Shown: positions 1 to 7,543 of the stretch, in pieces
Position numbering within the stretch: the first letter of the stretch is position 1
How the letters are laid out: each line of letters opens with the position of its first letter
The notes under the pieces: generated by a model
What the model was told of the DNA's origin: nothing
What the model saw: only the letters and a program-made list of their open reading frames with translations
The model's database searches: none
Assembly: GCA_022732315.1 (NCBI GenBank)
Contig: JAIJUV010000058.1
Coordinates: 1 to 13,876, forward strand
From: Prevotella sp.
GTDB taxonomy: Bacteria > Bacteroidota > Bacteroidia > Bacteroidales > Bacteroidaceae
Reading direction: 5' to 3'
DNA: 13,876 nucleotides
Position numbers and translations under genes: made by a program

Positions 1-506
1 TGCGTCATCGCCAGATAGCGATCCTTGTCGGGCTCTGAACTGACGAAATAGAGTACGGCTGGGGGACCCTGCATTCCGAAGAATCCTCCCATCAGTCCGC
101 TCAATGTTCCTGCCGTAACCTGCACGGGTAGCGTAGTCTTTACCTTGATGCGCTTGCTGAAGAAGGTGAAGTAGATGCTCACGATGATCAGCGTAATGCC
201 TAGCAATATGTTCAGTATGTGATATTCCATCCGCTTGAGCACGAAGATGGCTCCGATGGAAATGATGATGAAGGTGAACAGAATGGGCAGCAACCGCCTC
301 CAGGTGATGTACTTGTATTTCTGAATGACGATGATCAGGGAGGTTGTCATCGCCAGGATGCCTGAGAGGGTTGTTGCCTCACCGTAAGAGGGCATGATGG
401 AGGGGAGCATCGTCATGATGAAGATGCCAAAACCGAAGCCAGTGGTGCGTTGCACAAAACTGGCTCCGATGCTCAACAGGAAGAGTTCTACTACTATCTG
501 ATCCAT
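1..506 (-). CDS. TSUP (TauE/SafE-like) membrane permease, C-terminus outside window
   Basis: This is the N-terminal 168 codons of an integral membrane protein; the rest lies beyond the left edge. I translated it by hand from the ATG at 506. It starts MDQIVVELFLLSIGASF and then shows hydrophobic segments at about residues 5-35, 43-62, 70-88, 95-115 and 130-150. A glycine-rich stretch at about 135-152 (SGLMGGFFGMQGPPAVLYF) resembles the G-G-x-x-G-x-G-G-P signature of TauE/SafE (TSUP) permeases, which export or import sulfite, sulfonates or other small anions. The substrate cannot be told from sequence. It starts 13 nt after the acetyltransferase stop, so it is probably the last visible gene of the hrpB-bcp-acetyltransferase unit. 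The family call is fairly secure; the specific function is unknown. Confidence 0.75.
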   Translation of the reverse strand, partial: MDQIVVELFLLSIGASFVQRTTGFGFGIFIMTMLPSIMPSYGEATTLSGILAMTTSLIIVIQKYKYITWRRLLPILFTFIIISIGAIFVLKRMEYHILNILLGITLIIVSIYFTFFSKRIKVKTTLPVQVTAGTLSGLMGGFFGMQGPPAVLYFVSSEPDKDRYLAMT

Positions 507-519
507 TTTCTAGTACTAT

Positions 520-1071
520 TTATCTGAGCTTTCTGATAACTCTTGCAGGATTTCCCACAGCCATGGAGTCATCAGGAATATCCTTGACCACTACGCTGCC
601 GGCACCGATTACGCAGCGGTTGCCGATGGTTACTCCAGGGCAGACGATGACTCCTGCGCCCAGCCAGCAATCCTCGCCAATGGTGATGGGGAAGCCTGTT
701 TCTACTGGCTTGCGGCGTTCCATATAGTTGATGGGGTGGTTAGGGGTTACCAGCTGGCAGTTCGGACCTATCAGGGTGCGGTCGCCGATGGTAATCAGGG
801 CTTCATCGAGCATCGTGGCACCATAGTTGATGAATACATTCTCACCCACCTTGATGCCGTGACCATGGTCGCAGTGAAAGGGTGGACAGATGGTGGCTGA
901 AGCTGGAATGCCAGGAATCAGTTCTTCGATAATGGTTCGATAGTCTTCATCAAACAGGGTTAGCGTCTGCAGGCGGCAGCAGAGACGGTTGGCGTGCTCT
1001 ATGCTTTTCATACCTTCCTTGTTGCTGAAATCATAAAGCTCGCTGTTTCTCATTTTTTCAAATTCTGTCAT
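520..1071 (-). CDS. Hexapeptide-repeat sugar O-acetyltransferase (maltose/galactoside acetyltransferase type)
   Basis: This is a 183-residue left-handed beta-helix acetyltransferase of the Maa/LacA/NodL group. Such enzymes move acetyl from acetyl-CoA to a sugar hydroxyl in the cytoplasm. An N-terminal helical segment (residues 1-50, starting MTEFEKMRNSELYDF) is typical of the group. Hexapeptide repeats follow at about 72-165 (IKVGEN, ITIGDR, ITIGED, VTIGNR, CVIGAG). The expected catalytic His is H112 in VTPNHP, with N82 and D89 in the usual active-site stretch INYGATMLDE. The C-terminus GNPARVIRKLR is the standard family ending. Length matches the family (about 180-200). It starts 9 nt after the bcp stop, with an A-rich spacer and no strong Shine-Dalgarno, which is normal for Bacteroidota. 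The true sugar acceptor is unknown; detoxification or cell-surface sugar modification are both possible. Confidence 0.9.
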   Translation of the reverse strand: MTEFEKMRNSELYDFSNKEGMKSIEHANRLCCRLQTLTLFDEDYRTIIEELIPGIPASATICPPFHCDHGHGIKVGENVFINYGATMLDEALITIGDRTLIGPNCQLVTPNHPINYMERRKPVETGFPITIGEDCWLGAGVIVCPGVTIGNRCVIGAGSVVVKDIPDDSMAVGNPARVIRKLR

Positions 1072-1080
1072 CTTTGTTCT

Positions 1081-1542
1081 CTATTGATGGATGTAATCCA
1101 GAATCTGTTCTGCATGAATCTTGGTCTTGATCTCCTTTGGAGTGAAGATTTTCTCAATAATGCCTTCTTCGTTGACAAGATAGGTGGTGCGGAGGATTCC
1201 GATGGTCTTTCTGCCGCAGGTTACCTTCTCGCCCCAGCAGCCGAGTTCCTGCAAAAGAGTGGTCTCGGTATCGGCAATAAGAGGAAACTGCAGACCCTTG
1301 GCTTCAGAAAACTTCTTCTGCAGTGCCTGCTTGTCCTTGCTCACGCCGATAATCTCGTAACCGGCTGCTGCCAGTTCCTCCTTATGAGCCTGCAGGGAGC
1401 AGGCTTCGGCAGTGCATCCGCTGGTGTTAGCCTTCGGATAACTGTAGAGCACGAGCTTGCGACCATGGTAGTCGCTTGCCTTGATTTCACGTCCTTCCTG
1501 GTCAATGCCAAGAATCTCTGGTATTTTATCTCCTACATTCAT
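1081..1542 (-). CDS. bcp: Thioredoxin-dependent thiol peroxidase (BCP/PrxQ family peroxiredoxin)
   Basis: This 153-residue cytoplasmic peroxiredoxin reduces H2O2 and organic hydroperoxides and is recycled by thioredoxin. The peroxidatic motif P-x3-T-x2-C is present at P36, T40 and C43. C48 lies five residues later, the C-x4-C spacing of BCP enzymes that form an intramolecular disulfide in helix alpha-2. Around it the common spelling PKDNTPGCT is here PKANTSGCT, a mild divergence that keeps the functional residues. The length is usual for BCP. The gene follows hrpB by 40 AT-rich nt and precedes the acetyltransferase by 9 nt, so it is probably cotranscribed with both. The spacer contains a TAACTTTT stretch, one base off the Bacteroidota -7 element, so a weak internal promoter is possible but not convincing. 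Confidence 0.95.
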   Translation of the reverse strand: MNVGDKIPEILGIDQEGREIKASDYHGRKLVLYSYPKANTSGCTAEACSLQAHKEELAAAGYEIIGVSKDKQALQKKFSEAKGLQFPLIADTETTLLQELGCWGEKVTCGRKTIGILRTTYLVNEEGIIEKIFTPKEIKTKIHAEQILDYIHQ

Positions 1543-1582
1543 AATTATATATTATTTAAAAGTTATACTATTCTTCAATCTA

Positions 1583-4141
1583 TTATTTCTTCCTTTTCAC
1601 CCCTCTTACTGCCTCGCTTTCCAATGGATTCTCGGGCCAGAAGTGCTTGGGGTAGCGGCGCTTCAGCTCCTTGCGCACCTCGAAATAGGTGGATTGCCAG
1701 AAGCTGGCGAGATCCTGCGTAAGCTGAACGGGCTTGAAACCCGGAGAGAGCAGCTCCAGCAGCAGTGGCTGCCTGCCATCATCAACAGCTGGCGTCTGAG
1801 TCATTCCGAAGCATTCCTGCAGACGGACACTAAGGATGGGTGCCTCGGCTCCCTGACGATAGTCGATGCGGATATGACTGCCCGATGGAACCACGATGTG
1901 GGTGGGTGCGAGGCGGTCTATTTCCTGCTGCTGCTCGTATGGAATCTGTGCCCAGAGTATTTCCGGGAGATTGAGCTTCCTGAGTTCAGCGGTGCTCGTC
2001 TTGAGCTTTCCGCCCTGGTCCAGATAGAAGGGTAACCATTCGTAGGCTGTTTCCATCAGGTGCGTGGTGGACAGATCGGGCAACTCCATTTCCGGGTGCC
2101 ACGCTCTTACCTGCGCCACCCTCCGCTGCAACCGCTGAACGTCTTCGTTCCAATCCAGCATGCTGAGTCCTTCCTTCCGGATGGCGGTGCAGAGAATATG
2201 GATAATCTGCTGTTTGTCGGCATCCTGGAGCGGTTTGCTATCCACCACAAGGGTTCCGATGCGTCGCTCTCTCTGCATCCTGATTATTCCCGCCTTACTG
2301 TCCCACGAGACGTTGTCGAACTCATGGGTAGGGAGGTCGATGATGTTTACGGGAGCCGAGAGAAACACCTTGCCTGCCTTTCCCGAAGATGGAAGCGGGG
2401 TGGAAGCATTCGTGCCCAGCGGCTGAGCAGATACATTGAGCGAGGCGATGGCGAGCCATTGCTGCGCCGACATTGCATCGCTTGAATCGATGAAGAGCGT
2501 CTTGCCGTTCGACATTCTGAAATGGCCGATGTTATCGATTGCCATGGCGATGCGCTCAGGATAGGCTAGGGCAATCAGTCTGCCCACCTCTTCTGCATCC
2601 ACCGGATCATTGTCTTCCTTCACCTTGAGCATCCTGCGGTATTCCTGGGCTATCTGGGCGATGCGAGCCCATCTGCCCAGACTGTTTTTCTGTCGCTGCG
2701 AACGGAGGATGGAGAGGCGCAGCGACATGTCTGAATCCTCAGAGTCACTCATCGGGTCTTTCTCTTCCAGCAGGGCGGCAACGTCGCAGGCTAGAGCTTT
2801 GAGCGCAGAAGATTCTGTACTCATCATCATCTTGGCGATGCGCGGATGACAAGGCAATGTTGCCATCTTCCTGCCCAATGGGGTGATGCTGCCATCCGCT
2901 TCTATCGCTTCAAGTGATAGAAGCAATTCCTTGGCATTGAGAAGGTTACTGCTTGATGGTGGGGTAAGCCAGAGCAGCGACTGGGGATTGTTCTCGCCAA
3001 AGGCTGCAATATCGAGTACCATTGACGTAAGGTCGGCTTCCTCTATTTCCGGTCGGCGCTGGTCTTCCATCAGATGCTCCGAGGTCTGAGTCCACAATCG
3101 GTAACAGATTCCTTCAGCCACACGTCCGGCTCGTCCTCTTCTTTGGGTGGCCATATCCTTGCTGATGGTTACGGTTTCCAGGTGGCTCAATCCCGTACGG
3201 GCGTCGTAAACCAGTTTTCTGCAAAGTCCGGAATCCACCACGATCCTCACGCCTTCGATGGTAAGCGAGGTTTCGGCAATAGGTGTGGCGAGCACAATTT
3301 TCCTTTCTCCCTCTTTCGAAGGGGCGATGGCGAGGCGCTGCTTCTCGGGTGGAAGATTGCCGTAGAGCGGATAAACCTGCGGAACGGTAAGTTCAGCTGA
3401 AGCCCTGCTGAGGCTTGCATCCAATATCTCCTTGCATTTCAGAATCTCCGACTGTCCTGGAAGGAAAGCCAGAATATCGCCCTCGTGCTTATCTGCAGCC
3501 TTGAGGATGGTAGCTGCCATCTCTTTATATATGTCGTATCGCACAATGTCGGTCTCAGAATAAATGGTTTCTACTGGGAACATTCGGCCTTCGCTCTCTA
3601 TCAGGGGAGCTTGTAATGCCTCGCAGATGGCAGAAGCATCGATGGTAGCCGACATGATGATAATCTTCAGATCGGGTCGGATGATTTCCTGTGCCTGTCG
3701 GGTGAGGGCAAGCGCCAGGTCGGAGTTGATGCTTCGCTCATGAAACTCATCAAAGATGACGGCGCTCACTCCTTCGAGCGTGGCATCATGGATGAGCATT
3801 CGGGTAAGTATTCCCTCGGTGAGTACCTCGATGCGGGTTTCTGAGGAAACCTTGTTCTCGAAGCGTACCCGGTAACCTACGGTCTTGCCCACGGGTTCGC
3901 CCAGGATGCTTGCCATCCGCTCTGCTATCTGTCGGGCGGCAAGTCGGCGCGGTTCCAGCATCAGAATCTTTCCTTGTGGGGTGGCTTCGAGGAGGGTGAG
4001 TGGAAGCACGGTGGATTTTCCGGCTCCCGGCGGAGCGGTGACAACAAGGTTTGCCGACTCCTTCAGGGTGCTGTTGATGGCGTCGGCTATCTGGAAGGCT
4101 GGCAGATGACCTGCCTGCTGTTTGATTCTATCGTAATTCAT
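1583..4141 (-). CDS. hrpB: ATP-dependent helicase HrpB (DEAH/RHA family)
   Basis: This is an 852-residue DExH-type helicase, close to the usual HrpB length of about 820-850. Motifs seen: Walker A PPGAGKST at 37-44, the DEFH box at 131-134 (DEFHERS), SAT at 164-166, and motif VI QRRGRAGR at 333-340. A helicase-associated HA2-type region and the HrpB C-terminal domain follow, ending with the family signature RYPKHFWPENPL near the C-terminus. In vivo function is poorly defined; HrpB is usually described as a putative RNA helicase. I chose the ATG at 4141 (MNYDRIKQQAGHLPAF). An upstream in-frame ATG at 4177 would add 12 residues (MQYQYKYLYLCS), but it lies inside promoter elements and the added residues look like translated promoter. 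The chosen start puts the P-loop where HrpB proteins have it. It is the first gene of a probable hrpB-bcp-acetyltransferase-TSUP unit. Confidence 0.93.
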   Translation of the reverse strand: MNYDRIKQQAGHLPAFQIADAINSTLKESANLVVTAPPGAGKSTVLPLTLLEATPQGKILMLEPRRLAARQIAERMASILGEPVGKTVGYRVRFENKVSSETRIEVLTEGILTRMLIHDATLEGVSAVIFDEFHERSINSDLALALTRQAQEIIRPDLKIIIMSATIDASAICEALQAPLIESEGRMFPVETIYSETDIVRYDIYKEMAATILKAADKHEGDILAFLPGQSEILKCKEILDASLSRASAELTVPQVYPLYGNLPPEKQRLAIAPSKEGERKIVLATPIAETSLTIEGVRIVVDSGLCRKLVYDARTGLSHLETVTISKDMATQRRGRAGRVAEGICYRLWTQTSEHLMEDQRRPEIEEADLTSMVLDIAAFGENNPQSLLWLTPPSSSNLLNAKELLLSLEAIEADGSITPLGRKMATLPCHPRIAKMMMSTESSALKALACDVAALLEEKDPMSDSEDSDMSLRLSILRSQRQKNSLGRWARIAQIAQEYRRMLKVKEDNDPVDAEEVGRLIALAYPERIAMAIDNIGHFRMSNGKTLFIDSSDAMSAQQWLAIASLNVSAQPLGTNASTPLPSSGKAGKVFLSAPVNIIDLPTHEFDNVSWDSKAGIIRMQRERRIGTLVVDSKPLQDADKQQIIHILCTAIRKEGLSMLDWNEDVQRLQRRVAQVRAWHPEMELPDLSTTHLMETAYEWLPFYLDQGGKLKTSTAELRKLNLPEILWAQIPYEQQQEIDRLAPTHIVVPSGSHIRIDYRQGAEAPILSVRLQECFGMTQTPAVDDGRQPLLLELLSPGFKPVQLTQDLASFWQSTYFEVRKELKRRYPKHFWPENPLESEAVRGVKRKK

Positions 4142-4183
4142 ACTGCAAAGATACAAATATTTGTATTGATACTGCAAAGATAC
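4140..4183. repeat. 15-bp direct repeat flanking the hrpB palindrome
   Basis: The plus-strand 15-mer ATACTGCAAAGATAC occurs at 4140-4154 and again at 4169-4183, with a 29-bp period. The match extends to 18 positions with one mismatch if the preceding TT(C/G) is included. Each copy carries a -7 element on the minus strand, so the repeat is the basis of the tandem promoter and may reflect a small local duplication. Confidence 0.85.
4151..4166. promoter_or_regulatory. 16-bp perfect palindrome, candidate operator
   Basis: ATACAAATATTTGTAT is identical to its own reverse complement over all 16 bases; the match stops at the flanking bases. It lies between the two -7 elements and overlaps the upstream edge of the proximal one by three bases. 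That is the position expected of a dimeric repressor site. No specific regulator can be named, and a chance palindrome in AT-rich DNA is not excluded. Confidence 0.5.
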
Positions 4184-4209
4184 GCATTATTTTTGTGATA
4201 CACAAATTT

Positions 4210-5508
4210 TCAGACCATCTTCTCTTTCAGCCGGTACCATTTTACGAAAGCGAAGTAGCCGGCTAGGATGGCAACATAGAGAATGGCTAGCTGGAGCAGG
4301 GAAAGATGCACATGCTCGATGCTTGCCCCCGGCAACATACTCGTCAGCCGGAAGGCGGTGTTGATGAATTGGGTGATGGAGGTGAGAACGTTTATCACCA
4401 ACTGCATTAATCCTTCTGTGGGTGAGGCTAGGAAAGAGATGTAGGTAAGGGGTGAAAGGATGAAAAGCAGGACGCAGAGATAGAGAATGAGGGTGGCTGC
4501 CGGGATGGCGATGAAACTGGTAATCAGGGAGTAACAGGAAATGCGGCCGAAATAGAAGACGATGAGGGGCAGGGTGCCAATCTGGGCAGCCAGGGAAACA
4601 CAGAAAAGACCCCATATTGCGCGGATGATGTTGCTGTGGGATGAGAGGAGACAGAAGAAGAGGGGATAGAACAGAAGAATGGAACCCACGGCAAGAAAGG
4701 ACATCTGGAAACCGATGTCGAAGATGTTGAACGGGTTGACCAGCACCATGATGATGTAGGCCAATGCCAGCGTGTTGAGCGTTGGGTCGGGGCGCAAGGA
4801 GAGCAATACCATACTGTAGATGCTGAGCATGGTGGCTGCCCTGACGGCACTGGCTGGGAATCCGATAAAGATGACGTATGCCCAAACGATGGTGGTGGAT
4901 AGGATGATGGTTAGCTTAGACCGGCGTTTGCCGCCTAGCAGCAGGATAATGAGTTGGAAGATGATGCCGATGTGCAAACCGCTAACTGCCAATATGTGGC
5001 TTGTTCCGGATATGGAATAGGCTTCCTTGGTCTCCTGGCTGAGTGCCGACTTGTCGCCCATTGCCATGGCTGCGATGACGGCGAAATCCTGTTCCCCGAT
5101 ATGCAGGGTGTGGAGTCGTTGTTCCGCCTGCAGCCTGAAGTCTTGGGCTTTCAGGATGGTGCGTTCAAAGGAGGAGAGTGATTGGTAGGCTTTTATCTGA
5201 ACGGGAGCATTGAGCTGATTGATGTGATGGGCGGTAATGCAACCGCCGAGGCAGAAGATGCAAAGATAGAGGTTGAGGCATTGATAGTGGATGAGCTTGT
5301 CGGTGGTGCGGCTCGACGGGTTGTGTCGGCGGATGAGTTGGGTCATCATATAGCAGCAGGCTGCGAAGCTCCAGGGGAGGATGGAGAAGGTGAGCCATTG
5401 GCGCATGCTGAGGTAATCATAGCTATATTTAGCCGTGATGATACCTACCGTCAGTACGAGGCTGAAGGACATGAGTGGGGTGAAATGTTGCTTTTTGATT
5501 CTGTCCAT
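4210..5508 (-). CDS. comEC: ComEC/Rec2-family DNA-uptake channel, membrane core only
   Basis: This 432-residue polytopic inner-membrane protein matches the ComEC competence domain, the channel that brings single-stranded DNA into the cytoplasm in naturally transformable bacteria. Diagnostic stretches are HILAVSGLHIGII at 171-183, GFPASAVRAATM at 217-228, and NPFNIFDIGFQMSFLAV at 258-274, followed by many membrane segments to the C-terminus. I took the ATG at 5508 (MDRIKKQHF). The ORF is open up to an ATG at 5598, but those 30 extra codons fall inside a terminator-like hairpin and are not membrane-like. Full-length ComEC is about 650-780 residues, with an OB-fold before the core and a metallo-beta-lactamase domain after it. 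Both are absent here: only about 48 residues separate the third membrane segment from the core, and the protein ends at the last helix. No TAnnTTTG promoter is visible in its 188-nt upstream spacer. Confidence 0.85.
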   Translation of the reverse strand: MDRIKKQHFTPLMSFSLVLTVGIITAKYSYDYLSMRQWLTFSILPWSFAACCYMMTQLIRRHNPSSRTTDKLIHYQCLNLYLCIFCLGGCITAHHINQLNAPVQIKAYQSLSSFERTILKAQDFRLQAEQRLHTLHIGEQDFAVIAAMAMGDKSALSQETKEAYSISGTSHILAVSGLHIGIIFQLIILLLGGKRRSKLTIILSTTIVWAYVIFIGFPASAVRAATMLSIYSMVLLSLRPDPTLNTLALAYIIMVLVNPFNIFDIGFQMSFLAVGSILLFYPLFFCLLSSHSNIIRAIWGLFCVSLAAQIGTLPLIVFYFGRISCYSLITSFIAIPAATLILYLCVLLFILSPLTYISFLASPTEGLMQLVINVLTSITQFINTAFRLTSMLPGASIEHVHLSLLQLAILYVAILAGYFAFVKWYRLKEKMV

Positions 5509-5568
5509 AGTTACCGATTTTGCTGGAAAGCCGATGGAATGAGATGGCTGATTCCATGGTTTATGTAA

Positions 5569-5614
5569 AAGCCCGATAAAAGGTTGGTGATAGTCCAACG
5601 CTCTTATCGGGCTT
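5569..5614 (-). terminator. Hairpin terminator downstream of the DEAD-box helicase
   Basis: An 11-bp perfect stem (AAGCCCGATAA at 5569-5579 with TTATCGGGCTT at 5604-5614) encloses a second 5-bp stem (GTTGG 5583-5587 with CCAAC 5595-5599) and a 7-nt loop. On the minus strand the stem ends in TTTT, a short U-tract fitting a Rho-independent terminator about 80 nt past the helicase stop. The U-tract is short, so partial read-through into comEC is likely, all the more because no other promoter for comEC is apparent. Confidence 0.65.
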
Positions 5615-5696
5615 ATCCTATTGTATATAGTGTTTATCCTATATATATAATAATGTGTAAATCTACAGCAGATGCTGCAGATGAGTTATCTAATCA

Positions 5697-7526
5697 TTAT
5701 TTGCCGAATCCGAAGATACGCTTGATGAATTTCTTCACCGCGTTCTCGTTCTTCTGTGGGTTTACCACAGGAGCATACTTGCGGTTGCCGGAGCCCTCGG
5801 TGTTCTGCTGCTTCTGCTGGGAAGTGCCCTGCTTTTTCTGGGCTACGCCTCTGCCACGGCCATTGCTGCCTGGGCGGACATTGTTCTCTGCACCTGGACG
5901 CTGGTTGCCATTAGGCTGCTGGTTGCCGTTCTCATCATAGCGGCGCTTGTTGTTGTTGCGGCGCTTGTTGTTACGGTTCTGCTGCTCGCCATTCTGTGGA
6001 GCAGCCTGCAGGTTGTTCTGTGGCTTGGCTCCCTTAGGGGCATTCTGCTGTTTGGCATCCTTTGGAGCATTTGGCTGCTCGCCATTCTCGCTGTTGTTGC
6101 GGGGATTCTTCTCCTTTCGGTCGTTTGGTTTGTTTGGCTTGCGCTTGTGTGAAGTCTGGTCACGGTCTTTCTGGCGACGGTTCTTGGCGCTAGTCTTGGT
6201 CTTACCCTCGCTGTTGGCATTGTTGCCTTCGTTGCCATTTTTGCCATTCTCACCATTGTTCTTATTCTCGGCGTTCTTCTTGTTGCGGTTTTCTCCGTTC
6301 TTGCCACGGCCCTTTCCGCCTTGCTTTCCGCCCTTTCCACCACGGCCGTTGTTCTTCTTAGGCTTGTTGAGCTTGATGTATTCAGGACCTTCTCCGCAAC
6401 CTTCCGGCAATGGCATCTTCTCTACCACTTTTTCCAGGAACTTCTCAATCTGCTGGAACCAGTACTGGTCTTCCTCGTTTACGAAGGTGATGGCTCTGCC
6501 GTCACGGTTGGCACGGGCTGTACGACCGATGCGGTGAACATAATCCTCTGTATCGTGAGGAACATCGTAGTTGATAACCATCTCGATGTCATCGATGTCG
6601 ATTCCACGAGCCACGATATCGGTAGCCACGAGTACATCATATTGTCCGCTCTTAAACTTGAACATCACGTCGTCGCGCTCTGCCTGCTCCAGGTCGGAGT
6701 GCATCGCACCGCAGTTGATGCCTATCTGCTGAAGGGCTGCAGCCAACTGCTTCACCTTCATCTTGCTGCCGCTGAACACGATGACACGCTTCATGTCGCC
6801 AGCTTTGAAGATTTCCTTGATGATGGTCATCTTCTGGGTTTCATAGCATACGTAAGCCTCCTGCTTGATCTTCTCGGCTGGTTTGCTTACGGCGAGCTTA
6901 ATCTCTACAGGGTCCTTGAGCAAGGTCTTAGCCAGTTCCTCAATCTTCTCTGGCATGGTGGCAGAGAACATGATGGTCTGGCAGGTCTTAGGCAACTTGC
7001 TTGCGATGGTATTGATGTCCTCAGAGAAACCCATGTCGAGCATGCGGTCGGCCTCATCAAGGATGAAGAAGCTCACCTTGCTCAAATCCACGTTACCCAG
7101 AGAAATGTGGGTGATGAGGCGGCCAGGGGTAGCGATAACTACATCCGCACCCATGCGGAGGCTCTTCAATTCCTGGTCGTAGCGGTTGCCGTCGTTGCCG
7201 CCATATACTGCCACGCTGCTCACATCTTGCAGATAGTAGCCGAAGCCCTGCATTGCCTGGTCTATCTGCTGAGCCAACTCGCGGGTTGGTGACATGATGA
7301 CGCAGTTGATGGCATCTTTTGGATAACCGCCATCGTCGAGCTTGCTCAAAACTGGGAGCAGGTAGGCTGCAGTCTTACCGGTACCGGTCTGTGCAACGCC
7401 TAACACGTCGTGACCTTCCAATATCTCTGGTATACATTTTTCCTGTACGGGGGTGCAAGTGTCGAATCGCATGTCGTATAATGCGTCGAGCACGTTGTCG
7501 TTTAAATCTAATTCGTCGAAATACAT
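5697..7526 (-). CDS. DEAD-box ATP-dependent RNA helicase with long disordered C-terminal tail
   Basis: This 609-residue protein has a complete DEAD-box core: Q motif CTPVQ at 24-28, Walker A AQTGTGKT at 45-52, PTRELA at 80-85, TPGR at 133-136, DEAD at 157-160, SAT at 188-190, ARGID at 306-310, and HRIGRTAR at 331-338. It resembles the RhlE/CsdA-like helicases that unwind RNA in ribosome assembly and mRNA decay. From about residue 388 to 594 the sequence is almost entirely N, K, G, Q, R, E, S and P, with GGKGGKQGGKGRGK-type runs and imperfect NAPK(D/G)AK units, so it is certainly disordered and basic. It closes with a separate basic-hydrophobic tail, AVKKFIKRIFGFGK. The gene lies 84 nt behind the Lpt permease; no TAnnTTTG element is seen in that spacer, so it may be cotranscribed with it. 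The paralogue name (rhlE, deaD) cannot be decided from motifs alone. Confidence 0.95.
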   Translation of the reverse strand: MYFDELDLNDNVLDALYDMRFDTCTPVQEKCIPEILEGHDVLGVAQTGTGKTAAYLLPVLSKLDDGGYPKDAINCVIMSPTRELAQQIDQAMQGFGYYLQDVSSVAVYGGNDGNRYDQELKSLRMGADVVIATPGRLITHISLGNVDLSKVSFFILDEADRMLDMGFSEDINTIASKLPKTCQTIMFSATMPEKIEELAKTLLKDPVEIKLAVSKPAEKIKQEAYVCYETQKMTIIKEIFKAGDMKRVIVFSGSKMKVKQLAAALQQIGINCGAMHSDLEQAERDDVMFKFKSGQYDVLVATDIVARGIDIDDIEMVINYDVPHDTEDYVHRIGRTARANRDGRAITFVNEEDQYWFQQIEKFLEKVVEKMPLPEGCGEGPEYIKLNKPKKNNGRGGKGGKQGGKGRGKNGENRNKKNAENKNNGENGKNGNEGNNANSEGKTKTSAKNRRQKDRDQTSHKRKPNKPNDRKEKNPRNNSENGEQPNAPKDAKQQNAPKGAKPQNNLQAAPQNGEQQNRNNKRRNNNKRRYDENGNQQPNGNQRPGAENNVRPGSNGRGRGVAQKKQGTSQQKQQNTEGSGNRKYAPVVNPQKNENAVKKFIKRIFGFGK

Positions 7527-7543
7527 TTCTATAAAATTTTTAA

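Larger units (their letters stand above)
4140..4206 (-). promoter_or_regulatory. Tandem Bacteroidota promoters for hrpB
   Basis: Reading the minus strand, two complete matches to the Bacteroidota primary-sigma promoter (-33 TTTG, -7 TAnnTTTG) are stacked. The distal one has TTTG at 4203-4206, 20 nt, then TATCTTTG at 4175-4182. The proximal one uses the TTTG of the distal -7 (4175-4178) as its -33 element, then 21 nt, then TATCTTTG at 4146-4153. The distal promoter would give an untranslated leader of roughly 25-30 nt. The proximal -7 ends only 4 nt before the hrpB ATG at 4141, so its transcript would start at or next to the start codon. The elements are seen directly; the start points are inferred from usual spacing. 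Confidence 0.75.

Noticed and set aside
994..1722. 242-codon plus-strand ORF across bcp and the acetyltransferase
   Set aside because: Antisense to two genes with intact motifs; no promoter or ribosome binding site.
4142..4177. Longer HrpB start at 4177 adding 12 residues
   Set aside because: The extra codons overlap the proximal -7 box and the palindrome, and the added sequence does not look like HrpB.
4187..4885. 232-codon minus-strand ORF overlapping comEC
   Set aside because: Out of frame with clear ComEC motifs; its His/Pro/Ser-rich product is a typical frame shadow.
5534..5557. ATGGAAT...ATTCCAT 7-bp stem upstream of comEC
   Set aside because: Short stem with a 10-nt loop and no U-tract; could arise by chance and adds little beyond the neighbouring terminator.
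5509..5598. Longer ComEC start at 5598 adding 30 residues
   Set aside because: The ATG lies inside the terminator hairpin and the added residues are not conserved-looking.
5843..6343. 166-codon same-strand ORF in another frame of the helicase tail
   Set aside because: Arg/Thr/Met-rich translation produced by the low-complexity N/K/G codons of the real frame.
6321..7292. 323-codon ORF antisense to the DEAD-box helicase
   Set aside because: It lies fully inside a gene with every DEAD-box motif; its translation has no recognisable domain. Long antisense frames are expected opposite GC-biased codons.
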